This document shows positions 8,901 to 17,188 of a stretch of 64,000 bases of DNA, in pieces. A model generated the notes under the pieces. It was not told where the DNA came from, searched no databases, and worked only from the letters and a program-made list of their open reading frames with translations. Source of the stretch: CAZKBP01 sp964551015 (GTDB taxonomy: Bacteria > Bacteroidota > Bacteroidia > Cytophagales > Microscillaceae); assembly GCA_964551015.1 (NCBI GenBank), contig CAZKBP010000004.1:209967-273966 (forward strand), given 5' to 3'. The position numbers and the translations under genes were made by a program. Position 1 is the first letter of the stretch. Each line of letters opens with the position of its first letter.

Positions 8901-9771
8901 CTTAGACAGTGCCACCGAAGAGGAAGAAACCAACGAGTTGCTGGTTCGCTTAGTCAAGAATTACAACAAGACGCGCAACGAGATTTCAGGTAACTTCAAA
9001 AGGGAGCGTTTTGCCCGAGAAGTAGGGGATGAATTGCCTGCCGGAATCGTGAAATTGGCCAAGGTTTATATCGCCAAAAAGCGTAAGCTGAAAGTAGGGG
9101 ATAAAATGGCAGGTAGACACGGTAACAAGGGAGTCGTAGCGAAAATTGTCCCAGTAGAGGATATGCCTTTCTTAGAAAATGGTAAACCTGTGGATATCGT
9201 ACTTAATCCCTTGGGTGTGCCTTCACGTATGAACTTGGGGCAAATTTATGAAACTGTACTAGGATGGGCCGGAGAAGTGCTGGGCAAAAAGTACGCTACT
9301 CCTATCTTTGATGGAGCTACCGAAGAAGATGTGGCCAAAGAGTTGGAAGATGCCAATCTCCCCCCCTACGGTCGTACTTACCTCTACGACGGACTGACGG
9401 GAGAGCGTTTTGATCAGCCTACCACCGTAGGCATCATCTACATGCTAAAATTAGGACACTTAGTAGATGATAAGATGCACGCGCGTTCTATTGGGCCTTA
9501 CTCGTTGATTACCCAGCAGCCTCTGGGAGGTAAAGCACAATTTGGTGGGCAGCGCTTTGGAGAGATGGAAGTATGGGCACTGGAAGCTTTTGGAGCCGCA
9601 CACGTCCTGCAAGAAATTCTGACCGTCAAGTCTGATGATGTGATCGGAAGAGCCAAAGCTTACGAAGCGATCGTGAAAGGTGAAAATATCCCTAATCCGA
9701 ATATTCCTGAATCTTTCAATGTATTGGTGCACGAACTAAGAGGACTTGCCCTCGAGATTACTCTCGAGTAA
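5905..9771 (+). CDS. rpoB: DNA-directed RNA polymerase subunit beta
   Basis: A 1288-residue beta subunit, full length. The rifampicin-binding cluster at about residues 467-505 reads GTNQLSQFMDQTNPLSEITH and RRMSALGPGG, with the Asp, His and Ser positions at which resistance mutations are known all in the sensitive state. Downstream the usual catalytic-side blocks are present: GANMKVAFMPWQGYNFEDAI, KVGDKMAGRHGNKG near 1065, and the C-terminal QQPLGGKAQFGGQRFGEMEV. One oddity is CTIETPEG at residues 520-527 where nearly all beta subunits have CPIETPEG. Expression is probably set by the hairpins upstream. Confidence 0.99.
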   Translation: MQKTTQSGRIDFASVRKIADYPDFLDVQLKSFRDFFQLETAPENRSREGLFRVFAENFPITDSRENFLLEFIDYSVDPPKYSVDECIDRGLTYSVPLKAKLRLSCNDEDNEDFETIEQEVFLGNIPYMTERGSFVINGAERVIVSQLHRSPGVFFAQSKHTNGTKLYSARIIPFKGSWIEFTTDVNNVMYAYIDRKKKFPVTTLLRVIGFGSDKEILDLFNLSEEIQANKTNLQKAVGRKLAARVLRTWTEDFVDEDTGEVVSIDRNEILLERDSTIEKEDIDTILDSGTQSIIVHREDVNIADYSIIYNTLQKDNSNSEKEALEQIYRQLRNTEAPDEQTARDIIQNLFFSDKRYDLGEVGRYRINKKLQLEIESDVRVLTTQDIVSIVKYLIGLINSRAVVDDIDHLSNRRVRTVGEQLYTQFGIGLARMARTIKERMNVRDNEDFKPVDLINARTLSSVINSFFGTNQLSQFMDQTNPLSEITHKRRMSALGPGGLSRERAGFEVRDVHYTHYGRLCTIETPEGPNIGLISSLCVHAKINDMGFIETPYRLVEEGIVSTEMKYLTAEEEDTHYIAQANAPIDDDGNYVNDKVKARFEGDFPVIEPPQVSYMDIAPNQIVSVAASLIPFLEHDDANRALMGSNMQRQAVPLLNPEAPIVGTGLEQRVAKDSRALVVAEHDGVVHYVDATEIVMRYDFTDEQQLVSFKDDLVSYRLTKFRRTNQDTCINLRPMVYKGDRVKKGDVLCEGYATNDGELALGANMKVAFMPWQGYNFEDAIVISERVVSEDVFTSIHIEEFELEVRDTKRGEEELTSEIPNVSEEAIKYLDENGIVQIGTIIKEGDILIGKITPKGESDPTPEEKLLRAIFGDKAGDVKDASLKAPPSLRGVVIDTKLFSRPKRDKELRAKAKEEVKALMKKYSKDLSNLKEVMIEKMVDILEGKMSNGIKHKFGSEIMSKGVKFSRKNIVENLFPKENPYRDESTYNVPEESNLIGDVLLDSATEEEETNELLVRLVKNYNKTRNEISGNFKRERFAREVGDELPAGIVKLAKVYIAKKRKLKVGDKMAGRHGNKGVVAKIVPVEDMPFLENGKPVDIVLNPLGVPSRMNLGQIYETVLGWAGEVLGKKYATPIFDGATEEDVAKELEDANLPPYGRTYLYDGLTGERFDQPTTVGIIYMLKLGHLVDDKMHARSIGPYSLITQQPLGGKAQFGGQRFGEMEVWALEAFGAAHVLQEILTVKSDDVIGRAKAYEAIVKGENIPNPNIPESFNVLVHELRGLALEITLE

Positions 9772-9817
9772 AGTACATCACTAGCTGGACATTCAGCGCG
9801 CGAAGAGCCCAAGTACT

Positions 9818-9846
9818 GCAGATAAACGAGCTGCTTTTCTATCTGC
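9818..9846 (+). other. Hairpin in the rpoB-rpoC gap
   Basis: GCAGATA (9818-9824) pairs with TATCTGC (9840-9846) around a 15-base loop in the 130-base rpoB-rpoC gap. No T tract follows, so it is more likely an mRNA stability or processing element than a terminator. No separate rpoC promoter was recognised. Confidence 0.4.
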
Positions 9847-9901
9847 CTTGCTAAGCTGAAATATTTTTATAACCATATTCAAACTATCTAAAATTTAGGT
9901 A

Positions 9902-12900
9902 ATGGCATTCAGAAAAAACAAAAAACTAACTAATGATTTCAGGAAAGTAACCATTAGCTTGGCCTCTCCTGAATCCATCCTAGATTCTTCCTATGGCGAA
10001 GTAACTCAGCCCGAAACTATCAATTACCGGACTTACAAGCCGGAGATGGGAGGACTGTTTTGCGAAAGAATCTTTGGCCCAGTAAAAGACTGGGAATGCC
10101 ATTGCGGAAAATACAAAAGAATCCGCTACAAAGGAATTATCTGTGACCGCTGTGGAGTTGAGGTGACCGAAAAGAAGGTCAGAAGAGAACGAATGGGGCA
10201 CATAGAGCTAGTCGTGCCTGTAGTACATATTTGGTATTTCCGCTCACTTCCCAATAAAATCGGTTATTTGCTAGGATTACCTACCAAGAAACTCGATCAA
10301 ATTATTTACTACGAGCGATACGTGGTCATTCAACCTGGTATCATGGAAGAAGAAGGCATTGCCTATCTTGACTTCTTGACCGAGGATGAATACTTGGATA
10401 TCATTGACAAGCTCCCCCGCGAAAATCAAATGCTAGATGACGATGATCCGAACAAGTTCATCGCCAAAATGGGAGCAGAAGCCCTTGAAATGCTGCTTTC
10501 TCGCATTGAGCTAGAAGATCTTTCTGCTCAGCTTCGCCACTCGGCTTCTACCGAAAAATCTCAACAAAGAAAAGCCGAAGCCTTAAAGCGACTTCGCGTG
10601 GTAGAGGCTTTCCGAGATGCACAAACCCGTATCCAGAATAATCCGGAGTGGATGATTATCAAAATGGTGCCTGTCATCCCGCCCGAACTAAGACCTTTGG
10701 TTCCTCTGGACGGGGGGCGCTTTGCTACTTCTGATTTGAATGATCTCTATCGCCGGGTTATTATTCGTAACAACCGTCTCAAGAGATTGATCGAGATCAA
10801 GGCTCCCGAGGTAATCCTTCGTAATGAAAAGCGAATGCTGCAAGAAGCAGTGGATTCTCTCTTTGACAATTCACGAAAAGTAAATGCGGTGAGAGCGGAC
10901 GGAAACCGCGCCTTAAAATCACTTTCTGATATGTTGAAAGGAAAGCAAGGTCGTTTCCGCCAAAATCTATTGGGTAAAAGGGTAGACTACTCTGGGCGTT
11001 CCGTAATTGTGGTTGGACCAGAATTGAAATTGCACGAATGCGGGCTTCCTAAAAACATGGCCGCCGAGCTTTTCAAGCCCTTCATCATCCGAAAGTTGAT
11101 CGAGCGAGGCATTGTCAAAACCGTGAAGTCTGCCAAAAAAATCGTAGACCGCAAAGACCCAGTAGTGTGGGATATTCTGGAAAACGTACTGAAAGGACAT
11201 CCCGTACTCTTAAACCGAGCACCAACTCTACACCGTCTGGGTATTCAAGCTTTCCAACCCAAGCTCATCGAGGGTAAAGCAATTCAGCTACACCCCTTAG
11301 CTTGTACCGCCTTTAATGCGGACTTTGATGGAGACCAAATGGCGGTGCACGTACCCCTAGGACACCACGCCGTGATGGAGGCTTCTATGCTGATGCTTTC
11401 CTCTCACAACATCCTGAGCCCAGCGAATGGTAACCCCATCGCGGTACCTTCTCAGGATATGGTATTAGGACTCTACTTCCTGACCAAAGGACGTAAAAGC
11501 ACTGAAGATGACGTGATCGAGGGGGAGGGAATGACTTTTTACGGTGCCAAAGAGGTCATTATTGCTTTGAACGAGAAGAGAATCTCTAAACACTCCATTA
11601 TCAAAGTAAAAGTAAAAGTTCGCCAAGAAAATGGCGAAATGAAAGACGAAATCGTGGAAACCGTGGCGGGAAGAGTCCTGTTTAATCAGTACGTTCCCGA
11701 AAAAGTAGGTTTTGTAAATGAACTCTTGACCAAGAAAAAACTACAGAAAATTATCGCCTTGGTTTTTAAAAGGACGGATGTAGCTACTTGTGCCCAGTTC
11801 TTAGATGATATCAAAACCCTAGGTTTCCAAACTGCTTATAAAGGAGGACTCTCCATCGGTCTTTCAGATGTGGTCGTCCCCCAAGATAAAGAAGGACTGA
11901 TTGAACAGGCTAAGAACGATGTAGAGGAAATCACGAGTACCTACCAAATGGGATTGATTACAGATAACGAACGCTATAATCAGGTCATTGACGTTTGGAC
12001 AAAAATCAATACGCGTATCACAGAAATCCTGATGAACCAGATGGAGAACGACCGCAAAGGGTTCAACTCTATCTATATGATGATGCACTCAGGAGCGCGT
12101 GGTTCTCGTGAACAGATTCGCCAGCTGGGCGGAATGAGAGGGCTGATGGCTAAACCTCAGAAAAACCTACAAGGTTCTGTGGGTGAAATCATTGAAAACC
12201 CAATTATCTCCAACTTTAAAGAAGGGCTGGACGTGATTGAGTACTTTATCTCTACCCACGGTGCACGTAAAGGTCTGGCTGATACCGCGCTAAAAACAGC
12301 GGATGCGGGTTACTTGACTCGCCGTCTGGTGGATGTAGCGCAGGATGTGATCGTAACCGAAGAAGACTGTGGAACGCTACGAGGGATTACCACTACTCCA
12401 TTGAAAGATAATGAAGACATTGTAGAACCCTTGTCTGAGCGAATCTTGGGTAGGGTGACCGTACACGATGTAACCGATCCCGTTACGGATGAGTTGATCA
12501 TTGCCTCCGGAGAGCAAATTAGCGAGAAGATCGCTGCTCAAATAGATGAAAGTGGCATCGAGTCCATCGAGATTCGTTCGGTGCTAACTTGTGAAACCCG
12601 ACACGGAGTTTGTAGTAAATGTTACGGAAGAAACCTGGCTTCTGGTAAAATGGTACAAAAAGGAGAAGCCTGTGGGGTAATCGCCGCCCAATCAATTGGA
12701 GAACCCGGTACACAGCTAACCCTGAGAACCTTCCACGTGGGTGGTACGGCTTCCTACATGGCCGCAGATGCGAATATCAAAGCCAAGTTTGACGGAATTC
12801 TTCAATTTGAAGACCTCCGCAAAGTAGCAGGCGAAGATAATGAAGGCAATCCAGTTGATATTGTCATGGGACGCTCGGGTGAGATGAAGATTTTATCCAA

Positions 12901-14215
12901 AGATGGTAAGAAAATATTGGCTACCAATCACTTACCCTACGGCTCTTACCTCAAATGCAAGGAAGGAGACGAAGTCAAAAAAGGAGATGAAATCTGCTCT
13001 TGGGATCCATACAATGCCGTGATTCTCTCGGAAATCAGTGGTAAAATCGAGTTTGATGCCATTGAAGAAGGAATTACTTATAAAGAAGAGGCAGATGAGC
13101 AAACGGGTTATCGTGAAAAAGTGATTATCGATACCAAGGATAAAACCAAAAACCCCGCAGTTCGTGTCAACACGGGCGATGAAGAGACTTCTAAGAGTTA
13201 CAACCTGCCCGTGGGTGCGCATATCGCCGTGGAAGAAGGAAAAGAGATCAAATCTGGACAAATTCTAGCAAAAATCTCTCGTTCTATGGGTAAAACCCGA
13301 GATATCACGGGTGGTCTGCCTAGGGTAACCGAGCTTTTTGAGGCACGTAACCCTTCCAATCCAGCCGTTGTTTCTGAGATTGATGGAGCCGTAACTTACG
13401 GTGGAATCAAGCGAGGAAACCGAGAAATCTTTATCGAGTCCAAGGATGGGGTGAAAAAACGCTACTTGGTGCCACTTTCTAAGCACATCCTAGTACAAGA
13501 TAATGACTTCGTAAAGGCAGGACAGCCACTTTCTGACGGTGCGATTACACCTTCTGACATCTTATCTATTAAAGGCCCCACGGCAGTACAAGAATACTTG
13601 GTAAATGAAATCCAAGAAGTGTACCGACTACAAGGGGTGAAAATCAACGATAAGCACATTGAGGTTATCGTGAGACAAATGATGCAGAAAGTAGAAATCA
13701 TCGATCCGGGAGATACGAACTTCCTGCCAGGCCAAGTGGTAGATAAATTCGTATTCCGTGAAGAAAACGATAATATCCTGAATAAGAAAGTAGTCGTACA
13801 AGCAGGAGATTCTAATCGCTTTAAGCCAGGGCAGATCGTAACGGCTCGTGCGCTAAGAGATGAAAATTCTAGCCTCAAACGTAAAGACTTGAAAGTAGTC
13901 AAGGTGAGAGATGCAGAACCTGCCGTTTCTAAACCAACCTTACAAGGAATCACGCAGGCTTCTCTTGGTACAGATAGCTTCATCTCAGCGGCTTCTTTCC
14001 AAGAGACTACCAAGGTACTCAGTGAAGCCGCCATTACTGGTAAAACTGACTACTTGCTCGGACTGAAAGAAAACGTGATCGTTGGACACTTGATCCCAGC
14101 CGGAACGGGACTACGCGAATACGAAGACTTGATCGTGATGTCAGCAGACGAGTACGATCAGGTGGCCGAAGATATCAAGGCCAAGGAGCTTCCTGAAAAA
14201 GAGCTTCAAAGATAA
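9902..14215 (+). CDS. rpoC: DNA-directed RNA polymerase subunit beta'
   Basis: A 1437-residue beta' subunit. The N-terminal zinc site CHCGKYKRIRYKG...CDRCG begins near residue 66, the catalytic NADFDGD is at 472-478, the second zinc site uses CETRHGVCSKCYG near residue 898, and the trigger-loop region precedes it with MMHSGARGSREQIRQLGGMRG. C-terminal QSIGEPGTQLTLRTFHVGG is present. Length fits the Bacteroidota form with its beta'-specific insertion. A strong terminator follows 15 bases after the stop. Confidence 0.99.
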   Translation: MAFRKNKKLTNDFRKVTISLASPESILDSSYGEVTQPETINYRTYKPEMGGLFCERIFGPVKDWECHCGKYKRIRYKGIICDRCGVEVTEKKVRRERMGHIELVVPVVHIWYFRSLPNKIGYLLGLPTKKLDQIIYYERYVVIQPGIMEEEGIAYLDFLTEDEYLDIIDKLPRENQMLDDDDPNKFIAKMGAEALEMLLSRIELEDLSAQLRHSASTEKSQQRKAEALKRLRVVEAFRDAQTRIQNNPEWMIIKMVPVIPPELRPLVPLDGGRFATSDLNDLYRRVIIRNNRLKRLIEIKAPEVILRNEKRMLQEAVDSLFDNSRKVNAVRADGNRALKSLSDMLKGKQGRFRQNLLGKRVDYSGRSVIVVGPELKLHECGLPKNMAAELFKPFIIRKLIERGIVKTVKSAKKIVDRKDPVVWDILENVLKGHPVLLNRAPTLHRLGIQAFQPKLIEGKAIQLHPLACTAFNADFDGDQMAVHVPLGHHAVMEASMLMLSSHNILSPANGNPIAVPSQDMVLGLYFLTKGRKSTEDDVIEGEGMTFYGAKEVIIALNEKRISKHSIIKVKVKVRQENGEMKDEIVETVAGRVLFNQYVPEKVGFVNELLTKKKLQKIIALVFKRTDVATCAQFLDDIKTLGFQTAYKGGLSIGLSDVVVPQDKEGLIEQAKNDVEEITSTYQMGLITDNERYNQVIDVWTKINTRITEILMNQMENDRKGFNSIYMMMHSGARGSREQIRQLGGMRGLMAKPQKNLQGSVGEIIENPIISNFKEGLDVIEYFISTHGARKGLADTALKTADAGYLTRRLVDVAQDVIVTEEDCGTLRGITTTPLKDNEDIVEPLSERILGRVTVHDVTDPVTDELIIASGEQISEKIAAQIDESGIESIEIRSVLTCETRHGVCSKCYGRNLASGKMVQKGEACGVIAAQSIGEPGTQLTLRTFHVGGTASYMAADANIKAKFDGILQFEDLRKVAGEDNEGNPVDIVMGRSGEMKILSKDGKKILATNHLPYGSYLKCKEGDEVKKGDEICSWDPYNAVILSEISGKIEFDAIEEGITYKEEADEQTGYREKVIIDTKDKTKNPAVRVNTGDEETSKSYNLPVGAHIAVEEGKEIKSGQILAKISRSMGKTRDITGGLPRVTELFEARNPSNPAVVSEIDGAVTYGGIKRGNREIFIESKDGVKKRYLVPLSKHILVQDNDFVKAGQPLSDGAITPSDILSIKGPTAVQEYLVNEIQEVYRLQGVKINDKHIEVIVRQMMQKVEIIDPGDTNFLPGQVVDKFVFREENDNILNKKVVVQAGDSNRFKPGQIVTARALRDENSSLKRKDLKVVKVRDAEPAVSKPTLQGITQASLGTDSFISAASFQETTKVLSEAAITGKTDYLLGLKENVIVGHLIPAGTGLREYEDLIVMSADEYDQVAEDIKAKELPEKELQR

Positions 14216-14229
14216 ACCGCTGTTTACAC

Positions 14230-14268
14230 GGGCAGAACCTTCCCCAAAAGAAGATTCTGCCCTTTTTT
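14230..14268 (+). terminator. Terminator of the rpoBC operon
   Basis: GGGCAGAA (14230-14237) pairs with TTCTGCCC (14255-14262), extended inside by CTT/AAG, and is followed directly by TTTTTT. The DUF3467 gene 27 bases further on must be read by read-through or from its own promoter. Confidence 0.92.
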
Positions 14269-14294
14269 ATTTTTCTTTTGAAAACTAAATTGCT

Positions 14295-14621
14295 ATGTCA
14301 GAAAAAAAAGAAGCTTCTCCGCCCAATCAAATCAATATAGAGCTTACCGAAGAAATTGCAGAGGGAACTTACGTGAATCTGGCTATGATCGCCCATTCTC
14401 AAAGCGAATTCATTATTGATTTTATTCGTGTCATGCCGGGCTTACCCAAAGCTAAAGTCAAATCTCGTGTGGTGATTACGCCCGAACACGCCAAGCGCTT
14501 TCTGACTGCGCTGGAAGATAACATCAAGAAGTATGAAGATAAACACGGAACCATTCAAGCAGATACTCAGGAAGGATTCAGTATCCCCATGAATTTTGGT
14601 GGCAAAGTAGGAGAAGCCTAA
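14295..14621 (+). CDS. DUF3467 family protein
   Basis: A 108-residue protein with the DUF3467 pattern: EGTYVNLAMIAHSQSEFIIDFIRVMPG in its first half, then VITPEHAKRFLTALEDNIKKYE. The function of the family is not established. From what I know of Bacteroidota genomes, a DUF3467 gene commonly follows rpoC, as here. Soluble, with no signal or membrane span. It is bounded by terminators on both sides (14230-14268 and 14684-14714). Confidence 0.85.
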   Translation: MSEKKEASPPNQINIELTEEIAEGTYVNLAMIAHSQSEFIIDFIRVMPGLPKAKVKSRVVITPEHAKRFLTALEDNIKKYEDKHGTIQADTQEGFSIPMNFGGKVGEA

Positions 14622-14683
14622 ACTTAGTAAGTAATTGCGGGTGCTTCGTTTTATCGATAATGCTGGGGCGAAAAATTTTGGAG

Positions 14684-14714
14684 CCGATCTAAACTATTTT
14701 AGATTGGTTTTTTT
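14684..14714 (+). terminator. Terminator after the DUF3467 gene
   Basis: CCGATCTAAA (14684-14693) pairs with TTTAGATTGG (14698-14707), ten pairs with one G-U and a 4-base loop, followed by seven T residues. A textbook intrinsic terminator. Confidence 0.93.
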
Positions 14715-14854
14715 GTAAGCAAATCATCCCACAGAATGCTGGGATGAAATCAAAACCATATTTCTTTTTTTTAACTATTTCTTTTAAATTAAAAAATTCT
14801 TCGAATAAGTTCTAAATTTGAGTTTCAATCAAGACTCTATCAAACATTATCTAC

Positions 14855-15592
14855 ATGGCAACACTCTATTACGATGCTAATGGGGCATTACAAAATATGC
14901 AACAAGGAGGGCCAGACAAGGCTTTCATCGGACAGCAAGAAGTACCCTTCATTTCTGGCTCTCAAATCAGGCAATACGCGGCCACCATCTATTCTGAAGC
15001 TTCTTTTATGGGCTTGGTCAAGCAGATTGCTCCCCATGACCCGATGGGTGAAATGAGAAAGGAAACGTTTGCCATTGCTTATACCATGTACAACTACGCG
15101 ATGGCCAAAGGGGCTGCCTTCCGCAGAGCTGGGAAGCAATATGGCCTGAGAGAACTTTTAGTGGATAGCAATTACACCAAGGGAATCAATAGCCCTGCTC
15201 ACCAAGAATACTTGGGCACTGGAGGCGATGAGACTCGTCGCCAAATGGCAACGCTGGCCGTGATTAAGCTTTTTACCCGTCAGACACAAGACGTTCAACC
15301 GGTTATCCAGGCACTTCAAGGAGCACAATACTGGGATGGAAGTGATCTATTCCGATTGTTCAAATCTCATTTCCGAGCAAAAAATGGCTTTGAGCTTTCT
15401 AATCCGGGACACGGAGCCATTTATCAGAGTGTAACCGTAGTCAGAGGAGCGCAGGTGATCAACTCTTGTCCCGCACAAAACCCCAAAGTATCTGCGAAGA
15501 GGCAATACACTTACATGTCAACGATGACCGCAGGAGGAACCATCTTTTTCAAAATTCACCCTCAAGCCGCACAACAAGGAATTACTTGGTAA
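14855..15592 (+). CDS. Hypothetical protein, possible cell-wall-hydrolase-like core
   Basis: A 245-residue protein with no signal peptide or membrane span. Residues about 40-90 (IYSEAS ... GEMRKETFAIAYTMYN) loosely resemble the start of the SleB/CwlJ hydrolase_2 fold, where an early Glu in a GEA-like motif is catalytic and an AIAWVILNR-like helix follows. The match is weak and I do not see the whole domain. The later part has QALQGAQYWDGSDL and a C-terminal beta-rich region. Neighbours give no pathway. It could instead be a phage-derived or contractile-tail-associated protein; treat the function as unknown. Confidence 0.6.
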   Translation: MATLYYDANGALQNMQQGGPDKAFIGQQEVPFISGSQIRQYAATIYSEASFMGLVKQIAPHDPMGEMRKETFAIAYTMYNYAMAKGAAFRRAGKQYGLRELLVDSNYTKGINSPAHQEYLGTGGDETRRQMATLAVIKLFTRQTQDVQPVIQALQGAQYWDGSDLFRLFKSHFRAKNGFELSNPGHGAIYQSVTVVRGAQVINSCPAQNPKVSAKRQYTYMSTMTAGGTIFFKIHPQAAQQGITW

Positions 15593-15610
15593 GAACTTTT
15601 TTTTTAACTA

Positions 15611-15771
15611 AGAGCTGTTTAAAAATTACCTTCGGGCTGCAAAAGTCCACTTTTGGAACCTGATTTCATAAAATTTTTCAACCATAATACCCTTATGCCT
15701 TCAAAATTTTATATGATCAGAACCCGAAATTGAACTTTTTCGCTCTCAAACCTAAAATTTAAACAAGCTCT
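15611..15771. repeat. Dispersed imperfect palindrome, copy A
   Basis: The element fills the gap before the symporter gene. Its ends are AGAGCTGTTTAAA (15611-15623) and TTTAAACAAGCTCT (15758-15771), which are inverted repeats with one inserted base. Inner blocks also pair: TGATTTCATAAAATTTT near 15661 with AAAATTTTATATGATCA near 15703, and GCAAAAGTCCACTTTTGG near 15639 with the block after ACCCGAA at 15722. The same succession of blocks occurs at 52625-52775. No reading frame or transposase is inside, so it resembles a MITE-like or large extragenic palindromic repeat. Confidence 0.8.
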
Positions 15772-15813
15772 AAAAACGGGAAAATATTTTAAATCTTTGA
15801 CTGAAATTTTTGG

Positions 15814-17037
15814 ATGAAAAAAATTGCATTGCACTGGCAGATTCTGATCGCCTTATTCTTAGCTGTCCTCTATGGCATTTTCCTGAGTGATTACGTGATG
15901 TACGTTGCTTGGATGGGAGATATTTTTCTGAGAGCTTTGAAGATGATTATTGTTCCTCTAATTCTTAGCTCGATTATCTCAGGAATTACCAATATCGGTG
16001 GCAGTGAAAGTTTGGGGCGATTGGGCGGTAAAACACTCTTATACTATCTAAGCACTAGTATTTTTGCCATTGTCACGGGCTTGTTCTTTGTCAACCTTAT
16101 TCAACCGGGCAAAGGCGCTCCACTTGGCGACGCGAAAGAAGTGGAGGGCTTAGAAGCAGCAGCAGGATCCTTTGGAGATACACTCATCCATATGATTCCT
16201 ACCAATGTATTCGAGGCGCTTTCTACGGGGCAAATGCTTTCTATTATCTTTTTCGCAATTGTATTCGGCTATTTTATCACACAAGCAGAAGAAAAGTATA
16301 GCACGCTACTGACAGAATTCTTTAATGCTACTTTCGAGGTAATGATGAAAATCACGATGTTTATCATTCTCTTTACTCCCTTGGGGGTGTTTGGCTTAGT
16401 AGCCGATACGATTGCTGAACAAGCGGGAGATAGTGCGGCTCTGGCCGCCATGGCAGGAAGCTTAGGTAAGTATATGATTGCTGTTATACTGGCCTTGGCT
16501 ACCCACTTTTTCGTCACTTTGCCACTCATCGTGAGGCTAGTAGGCAAAGCTAATCCTTTTGCACATTTACGCAATATGACCAATGCGCTACTGACTGCCT
16601 TCTCTACCTCTTCCTCGAGTGCCACCCTGCCTCTAACAATGGAATCCGTAGAGCACAAAAGCGGTGTTTCTAACAAAATTACAAGCTTTACGCTACCCCT
16701 TGGCGCAACCGTGAATATGGACGGAACCGCGCTCTACGAATGCGTAGCGGCCATGTACATTGCTCAAGCTTACAGTATGGGTTTGAGCGTGGGACAGCAA
16801 ATTATCGTAGTACTCACGGCACTCTTAGCCTCCATTGGGGCAGCAGGGATTCCGATGGCTGGCTTGGTGATGATTTCTGTTATTTTGAGTGCCGTAGGAT
16901 TGCCTTTGGAAGGAATCGGAATGATCTTGGCCGTAGATCGGGTGCTGGATATGCTCCGTACCACCACCAATGTTTGGAGTGATAGCTGTGGGGCGGTGGT
17001 CATTGCTAGCTCGGAGGGCGAAGAGTTAGAAGTGTGA
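15814..17037 (+). CDS. Dicarboxylate/amino acid:cation symporter
   Basis: A 407-residue inner-membrane carrier of the DAACS (GltP/DctA/SdcS) family, moving glutamate, aspartate or C4-dicarboxylates with Na+ or H+. FLRALKMIIVPLILSSII is at about residues 47-64, the serine-rich re-entrant loop STSSSSATLPLTME near 262, and the cation-site NMDGTALYE near 300. Eight helices and two hairpin loops are visible as hydrophobic runs. Substrate cannot be fixed from sequence. A single gene, downstream of the palindromic repeat; its 3' end faces the transaldolase-like gene. Confidence 0.92.
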   Translation: MKKIALHWQILIALFLAVLYGIFLSDYVMYVAWMGDIFLRALKMIIVPLILSSIISGITNIGGSESLGRLGGKTLLYYLSTSIFAIVTGLFFVNLIQPGKGAPLGDAKEVEGLEAAAGSFGDTLIHMIPTNVFEALSTGQMLSIIFFAIVFGYFITQAEEKYSTLLTEFFNATFEVMMKITMFIILFTPLGVFGLVADTIAEQAGDSAALAAMAGSLGKYMIAVILALATHFFVTLPLIVRLVGKANPFAHLRNMTNALLTAFSTSSSSATLPLTMESVEHKSGVSNKITSFTLPLGATVNMDGTALYECVAAMYIAQAYSMGLSVGQQIIVVLTALLASIGAAGIPMAGLVMISVILSAVGLPLEGIGMILAVDRVLDMLRTTTNVWSDSCGAVVIASSEGEELEV

Positions 17038-17056
17038 TTTTTGGCGGGCAGTTACG

Positions 17057-17162
17057 AGCAGTTAGCTTTCAGTGATTAGTTTTTAAAAAAAAACAGCAAG
17101 CAGCTTTCCTTTGTGGTGCGAGCCTTATTTGAATTAAAGCTATTATCTGAAAGCTGACTGCT
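17057..17162. repeat. Inverted repeat between convergent genes
   Basis: AGCAGTTAGCTTTCAG (17057-17072) is repeated in inverted form as CTGAAAGCTGACTGCT (17147-17162), 15 of 16 positions matching, around a 74-base spacer with an A-run. It fills the space between the symporter (+) and the transaldolase-like gene (-). It may act as a bidirectional transcription end or be a decayed repeat element. Confidence 0.7.
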
Positions 17163-17188
17163 GAAAGCCTATGAATATTTTCAAATTT

